Program-made: the position numbers and the translations under genes
The notes under the pieces: model-generated
The model's input: only the letters and a program-made list of their open reading frames with translations
What the model was told of the DNA's origin: nothing
Database searches by the model: none
Assembly (NCBI GenBank): GCA_046303515.1
Contig: JBKCGI010000158.1
Location: 1 to 64,000 of the forward strand
Length of the DNA: 64,000 nt
Direction of reading: 5' to 3'
Source of the DNA: M2408 sp046303515
GTDB taxonomy: Bacteria; Bacteroidota; Bacteroidia; Flavobacteriales_D; Crocinitomicaceae
Shown here: positions 62,009 to 64,000 of the stretch, in pieces
How the letters are laid out: the number at the start of each line of letters is the position of its first letter
Numbering within the stretch: position 1 is the first letter of the stretch

Positions 62009-62016
62009 TAATTTAG
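62009..62016 (+). promoter_or_regulatory. Variant -7 element TAATTTAG for the arsenosugar operon
   Basis: TAATTTAG followed by CAA, 22 nt before the ATG at 62039. It is the same TAnnTTAGCA variant as before mlaE. No ArsR-type operator was identified. Confidence 0.4.
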
Positions 62017-62038
62017 CAAAGTAAAAAATAAAAAAATT

Positions 62039-62371
62039 ATGGATACATATTACGACCCAAAAGACTTAAATAAATTTGGTAAAATTGCTGATTTTGAACC
62101 TAAATTGGCAAAGAAATTCTTTGATTATTATGGCGAGGTTTTTAAAGAAGGTGCCTTAACTGAACGTGAAAAATCCTTAATTGCTTTGGCTGTTGCGCAT
62201 ACTATTCAATGTCCATATTGTATTGATGCTTATACCCAGGATACGATGGAAAAAGGATGCGATGAGGCACAATTAATGGAAGCAGTGCACGTTGCTGCAG
62301 CAATTCGTGGAGGTGCATCCCTTGTTCACGGAGTACAAATGATGAATAAATACAAAGAATTATCGATGTGA
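62039..62371 (+). CDS. Arsenosugar biosynthesis-associated peroxidase-like protein
   Basis: The 110-residue AhpD/carboxymuconolactone-decarboxylase-like protein has the CxxC site in TIQCPYCIDAYTQDT (Cys58, Cys61), LTEREKSLIALAVAH before it and HVAAAIRGGASLVHGVQM after it. This subfamily accompanies arsS in many genomes. Its stop overlaps the GTG start of arsS by 4 nt (GTGA). The reaction is unproven; a redox role in arsenic metabolism is inferred from context. Confidence 0.9.
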   Translation: MDTYYDPKDLNKFGKIADFEPKLAKKFFDYYGEVFKEGALTEREKSLIALAVAHTIQCPYCIDAYTQDTMEKGCDEAQLMEAVHVAAAIRGGASLVHGVQMMNKYKELSM

Positions 62372-63402
62372 AAAAATCACTCAAAGGAATTGGTCACGAG
62401 TTTTCTCAATCGGACAAACAATTAGAGCTCTTGCAAATTGCAGGTTTAAGCCCGTTTCAAGAAAAATTATTGGAAATAAAATTGTTCCCGCTAAAAAGCA
62501 AAGCTTTAGAGATTATGCAAATTAACTTGGGAAAAATGTGCAATCAAGTGTGCAAACATTGTCACGTTGATGCTGGTCCAGATCGAAAAGAAATCATGAC
62601 TCGTGAAACCATGATGTTATGTTTAGATGTCATCAGAAAAACTGAAGTGCACACCATTGATTTAACAGGTGGAGCACCAGAAATGAACCCACATTTTAGA
62701 TGGTTTGTTGAGGAATTATTCAATTTAGGAAAAAAGATCATTGTTCGCTGTAATTTGACAATTATTTTAGCTAACAAAAAGTATTCTGATTTACCAGAAT
62801 TTTTCAAAAAACATGGAGTTGAAGTTGTATCTTCTCTACCCTATTTTAGTGCTGTAAAAACTGATTCTCAAAGGGGAGAAGGTGTTTTTGAAAAAAGTAT
62901 ACAAGCACTTCAACTATTAAATGAAGTTGGTTATGGTAAAGAAAATAGTGACCTAATTTTAAATTTAGTTTACAATCCGTCTGGCGCTTTTATGCCACCA
63001 GCACAACAAGCTTTAGAAAAAGAATTTAAGCAGAAGTTGAAAACGGGCTTTGATATTAATTTTAATTCTCTATTCGCCATTACAAATTTACCAATCAACC
63101 GCTATTTAGATTTTCTAATTTCTTCTGGGAATTACGAAAAATACATGGAAAAATTAGTCAATTCTTTTAATCCACTTGCAGCCGAAAATGTAATGTGCAG
63201 AACAATGCTTTCTGTTTCTTGGGATGGCTTTTTATACGATTGTGATTTCAATCAAATGTTAGATTTAAAAATTGCAGGCAAAGGAAAACATTTGAGTGAT
63301 TTTAATCTAAGTGAATGTGAAAACAGGTCGGTTATTGTTAACCAACATTGCTACGGTTGCACAGCAGGTGCAGGCTCAAGTTGCGGTGGAACAGTTATTT
63401 GA
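62368..63402 (+). CDS. arsS: Arsenosugar biosynthesis radical SAM protein
   Basis: The 344-residue radical SAM protein has the 4Fe-4S motif Cys58-x3-Cys62-x2-Cys65 (KMCNQVCKHCHVDAGPDRK), IDLTGGAPEMNPHFRW, VSSLPYFSAVKTDSQRG, LVYNPSGAFMPP and a C-terminal Cys-rich end (MCRTMLSVSWDGFLYDCDFN, then HCYGCTAGAGSSCGG). These identify ArsS, which transfers a 5'-deoxyadenosyl group to methylated arsenic. Some relatives carry selenocysteine in the C-terminal motif; here all are Cys codons, with no in-frame TGA. The start is GTG at 62368, coupled to the gene before it. Confidence 0.93.
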   Translation: MKKSLKGIGHEFSQSDKQLELLQIAGLSPFQEKLLEIKLFPLKSKALEIMQINLGKMCNQVCKHCHVDAGPDRKEIMTRETMMLCLDVIRKTEVHTIDLTGGAPEMNPHFRWFVEELFNLGKKIIVRCNLTIILANKKYSDLPEFFKKHGVEVVSSLPYFSAVKTDSQRGEGVFEKSIQALQLLNEVGYGKENSDLILNLVYNPSGAFMPPAQQALEKEFKQKLKTGFDINFNSLFAITNLPINRYLDFLISSGNYEKYMEKLVNSFNPLAAENVMCRTMLSVSWDGFLYDCDFNQMLDLKIAGKGKHLSDFNLSECENRSVIVNQHCYGCTAGAGSSCGGTVI

Positions 63403-63404
63403 TT

Positions 63405-64000
63405 ATGAAAGAAAATCTCCTAATAATCTTTGTCAAAAATCCTGAACTAGGAAAGGTCAAAACACGATTGGCAGAAGGAATTGGGAATGAAAAGGCCCTG
63501 GAGGTTTATTTGCAATTATTAGCGTTAACAGAAAAAGTTACACAGGAATTTACAAACGCTTCCCTTCACATTTACTTTACAGAGCATGAAGATAAAAACT
63601 ATTGGAGTGAACACCAACATTTTATACAACAAGGAAAAGATTTAGGTGAAAAAATGCAAAACGCATTTGAAAATGGCTTCAAATTAGGATTTAAAAATAT
63701 TGTAGGAATAGGTTCAGATTTACCAGATTTATCTGTAGAAATTTTACAAAACGCATTTGATTTTTTGAAAATGAATGATACTGTTTTTGGCCCCGCAAAG
63801 GATGGCGGTTATTATCTTTTAGGAATGAAAAAAATTCAAAAATGTATATTTCAAAACAAAGCTTGGAGCACTGATTACTTGTTGAACGACACACTAATTG
63901 AGTTGAAAAATAATAAAATTACCTTTTCTAAAAAATTACCATTATTAAATGATATTGATACCCGACAAGATCTTCAAGAATTAAAAGGCAATTTTTTTAA
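63405..64000 (+). CDS. Arsenosugar biosynthesis glycosyltransferase (TIGR04282 type), 3' end outside the window
   Basis: ATG 63405 opens a frame of 198 codons with no stop before the right edge. The product begins MKENLLIIFVKNPELGKVKT and contains GKDLGEKMQNAFENGF, IVGIGSDLPDLS and FGPAKDGGYYLLGM, the DUF2064/GT-A pattern of the transferase that accompanies ArsS. The family is usually ~200 aa, so only a few residues are likely missing (LLNDIDTRQDLQELKG is a normal C-terminal block). It starts 2 nt after the arsS stop. It would attach the sugar or extend the arsenic nucleoside; the exact reaction is not established here. Confidence 0.88.
   Translation, partial: MKENLLIIFVKNPELGKVKTRLAEGIGNEKALEVYLQLLALTEKVTQEFTNASLHIYFTEHEDKNYWSEHQHFIQQGKDLGEKMQNAFENGFKLGFKNIVGIGSDLPDLSVEILQNAFDFLKMNDTVFGPAKDGGYYLLGMKKIQKCIFQNKAWSTDYLLNDTLIELKNNKITFSKKLPLLNDIDTRQDLQELKGNFF

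Noticed and set aside
62368..63402. Selenocysteine version of ArsS
   Set aside because: All motif positions are TGC or TGT codons, with no in-frame TGA before the natural stop.
1..64000. CRISPR arrays, insertion sequences, prophage, restriction-modification or toxin-antitoxin genes
   Set aside because: I looked for spaced short repeats and for transposase, integrase, nuclease/methylase and toxin motifs and found none; the only integration-like trace is the tRNA-Ser repeat.

Overview
The window is AT-rich chromosomal DNA from a member of the Bacteroidota, most likely Flavobacteriales and perhaps near Crocinitomicaceae/Fluviicola (the lower ranks are inference). The evidence is a PorP/SprF-type secretion protein, two proteins with type IX secretion C-terminal sorting regions, a DUF4270 lipoprotein, a long-form PurF, LytS/LytTR regulators, carboxypeptidase-regulatory-domain TonB receptors, weak Shine-Dalgarno signals, frequent TTG/GTG starts, and many Bacteroidota -7 promoter elements (TAnnTTTG). 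No phage, insertion sequence or CRISPR array was seen. Most of the window is core genome.

Layout. 1-2.6 kb: the end of a PorP/SprF gene, an FkbM-type methyltransferase and prfB. 2.6-6.6 kb (minus): an operon of a half-length glycogen-synthase-like protein, a DUF4270 lipoprotein and glmS, divergent from panC-panD-flippase-rfaE2 (6.7-9.5 kb). 9.5-10.8 kb (minus): methylmalonyl-CoA epimerase and a T9SS-type secreted protein. 11-15.2 kb: a peptide-type substrate-binding lipoprotein followed directly by a TonB-dependent receptor. 15.2-22.3 kb: gpmI, ung, bioD (minus), an iron-containing alcohol dehydrogenase and an AddB-like nuclease that stops inside its iron-sulfur motif. 22.3-24.8 kb: a three-gene ECF sigma operon whose last product joins an inner-membrane segment to a beta-barrel-like domain. 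25-29.8 kb: aspS, a lipoprotein, a bacilliredoxin, a TatD nuclease and an asparaginase.

29.8-30.3 kb holds tRNA-Ser(GGA) followed by two further partial copies of its 3' end, each with its own terminator. 30.3-36.6 kb: a LamG/T9SS protein, a small membrane protein, purF, a DUF547 lipoprotein, a large unknown helical protein and a small lipoprotein. 36.6-40.3 kb (minus): a LytTR regulator and a beta-propeller sensor kinase. 40.3-45.6 kb: a possible minute transcription unit, a small Cys-rich membrane protein, MarC, a secreted coiled-coil protein, an ECF sigma/anti-sigma/Spy-like set, a GNAT-like protein and a second ECF sigma factor. 45.8-49.1 kb: manC, a SprT-like protease and mlaE-mlaF. 49.1-55.2 kb (minus): a tightly packed TPR protein, outer-membrane barrel and M28 peptidase. 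55.4-61.9 kb: ftsE, uvrC, a queuosine precursor transporter, thiL and dxs. 62.0-64.0 kb: an arsenosugar-biosynthesis operon (peroxidase-like protein, radical SAM ArsS, glycosyltransferase) that runs off the right edge.

The observations most worth following up are the tRNA-Ser 3'-end repeats, the ECF operon with the inner-membrane/barrel fusion protein, the TPR/barrel/peptidase envelope operon, the M28 gene whose N-terminus is built from a palindromic repeat, the shortened AddB-like protein, and a set of genes whose -7 element lies exactly 4 nt before the start codon (predicted leaderless mRNAs).
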